Positions 63,126-64,000 of a stretch of DNA of 64,000 bases are shown here, piece by piece. The translations under genes and the position numbers were made by a program. Position 1 is the stretch's first letter; the number at the start of each line of letters is the position of its first letter. The stretch comes from Erigeron canadensis (lineage: Eukaryota > Streptophyta > Magnoliopsida > Asterales > Asteraceae). The notes beneath the pieces were generated by a model that ran no database searches, was not told where the DNA came from, and saw only the letters and a program-made list of their open reading frames with translations. The DNA lies in the NCBI RefSeq assembly GCF_010389155.1, contig NC_057762.1:30874055-30938054 (forward strand), given 5' to 3'.

Positions 63126-63144
63126 TATTATATATATATATATA
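63126..63144 (+). promoter_or_regulatory. Possible TATA region of the RIC gene
   Basis: TATTATATATATATATA tract about 55-70 bp before the ATG at 63199. It is also a simple repeat, so this is only a candidate. If it is the TATA box, the 5' leader would be about 30-40 nt. Confidence 0.25.
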
Positions 63145-63198
63145 GCCCATTATATTCTACTCTACCTTCAATAATCTTCTCATCGATTCGTCTTTAGA

Positions 63199-64000
63199 AT
63201 GAAAGATCGAATGGAACGTCTTGTAGTTCTTCCATTCACCGTAGGTTGTGTGTCTTCCTCGAGTGTCTCGGTCAGCATACAACATTACGGAAGACGGCCA
63301 AAAGAAGACATCAACTCAGCTCGCACGGGTATGCATATACTATAAACATTCTAGCTATATACGTGAATGTACATCAAGACCAAACTTTCTATATAAACTC
63401 TTAGAGAATTTGATCAATGTAAAAGTACCTACGTCCCCATTTTTTCTAAACTAATGTACTTAGATCTCTTTGAAGAACTTGTGCAAACGAAATTATTGAA
63501 ATTACATGTTTTCTTGTCATGTGTATGATCTATATATCTTTGGTGTGTTTCTTAGTGAGGAGGTCAATGGAAATTGTGAAAGATCCTAAAGGCATGTCAA
63601 GTGATCAAATGACCAATAAGGAATTATCCAAGTCTTCTCTATTATCAAGACCTAACATATACACTATTGGATCCATTCATAGGCTCACAAAAACCATCAA
63701 AAACTTATCTCAATCACTTGGTAAGTGATCATGTCTCTTATTTTTGTCGAAAAGCTCAATCATATTAACTTAGCCCCCACTTCACAGCAAATATATATGT
63801 AATTTTACTTGTGTAAACTATGTACGTATGATAGTATACAAGGAGGAGATAGAAGAACTAGAAATGGAGATGGAGATTGGCCTTCCAACGGATGTAAAAC
63901 ATGTGACACATATAGGGATTGATGGATCCCCTACCATTGGCGCTAAAGGTATTAACCACTTGGTCGCCTCAGAGCTCCTCTCTTTATGTCCCGATGCCAT
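63199..64000 (+). CDS. ROP-interactive CRIB motif (RIC) protein, 3'-truncated
   Basis: Exons 63199-63328, 63556-63720 and 63835 to the window end; phases agree, about 153 residues visible. RIC proteins bind active ROP GTPases through a CRIB motif and control cytoskeleton and polar growth. The start MKDRMERLVVLPFTVGCVSS is the typical RIC N-terminus. The centre (HRLTKTIKNLSQSLVYKEE) is the conserved segment before the motif. The CRIB itself is I113-G126 (IGLPTDVKHVTHIG), with the conserved I, P, H121, H124 and G. An acidic stretch (EEIEELEMEME) precedes it. Downstream SELLSL resembles the usual RIC tail. The stop lies beyond the window. Which paralogue it is cannot be decided. Confidence 0.92.

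Larger units (their letters stand above)
59634..63198. other. Intergenic region between divergent genes
   Basis: 3.6 kb between the start of the 77-residue protein gene (-) and the RIC gene (+), so it contains both promoters. Two hAT-like elements and one TA-flanked element occupy much of it and are listed separately. Short GGGTTGGGTGACGGGTCAAA-type repeats lie near 60690-60740. No other gene seen. Confidence 0.5.

Overview
This is a 64-kb stretch of plant nuclear DNA. Base composition is AT-rich, introns are long and AT-rich, and the recognisable proteins belong to plant families: RIC-type CRIB proteins, five-finger CCCH proteins, plant GDT1/PML proteins and RICESLEEPER-type hAT transposases. 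A eudicot is the safest reading. The dispersed repeat with ends like TAGAGGTGGCAA reminds me of Asteraceae sequence, but I could not test that. All gene models were built by eye from reading frame, splice sites and family memory. Exon phases were checked and are consistent in every model.

Layout, left to right: a 5'-truncated gene for a glycosylated single-pass membrane protein (151-4672, +); a HAD-superfamily hydrolase (5305-9361, -), convergent with it; 6.4 kb of intergenic repeats (CACTA end, SINE, possible LTR, foldback MITE in a TA microsatellite); a small cysteine-rich secreted protein (15804-16331, -); 4.7 kb with a Helitron end and a SINE; a nine-exon GDT1/UPF0016 cation transporter (21007-27011, -); a two-exon plastid-type class I/II aminotransferase (29458-32503, -); two tandem, broken, BED-less hAT transposase copies (35479-37220 and 38796-40643, -) in a transposon-rich block; a seven-exon five-finger CCCH protein (47211-52731, +); a 77-residue membrane protein split by a 2.9-kb intron (56495-59633, -); and the 5' part of a ROP-interactive CRIB protein (63199 to the window end, +). 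These genes are unrelated housekeeping or signalling genes. I see no gene cluster or shared pathway.

The most distinctive content is in the repeats. Three non-autonomous DNA-transposon families each carry terminal inverted repeats and 8-bp target duplications, the hAT signature. One is present twice (6146-6692 and 61649-62105) and has internal GTACGGG arrays. One (59809-60254) is filled with CCGGTATT motifs. One (43320-43801) has CAGTGATGGATC ends. They sit in the same window as the decayed hAT transposase copies. Several SINEs, a truncated LINE, three Helitron-like elements with an A/T-embedded TC...CTAG structure, and TA-microsatellite-flanked elements are also readable, many with target duplications.

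A second unusual point is splicing: 3 of the 31 introns I could place need a GC donor rather than GT, two of them in one gene.
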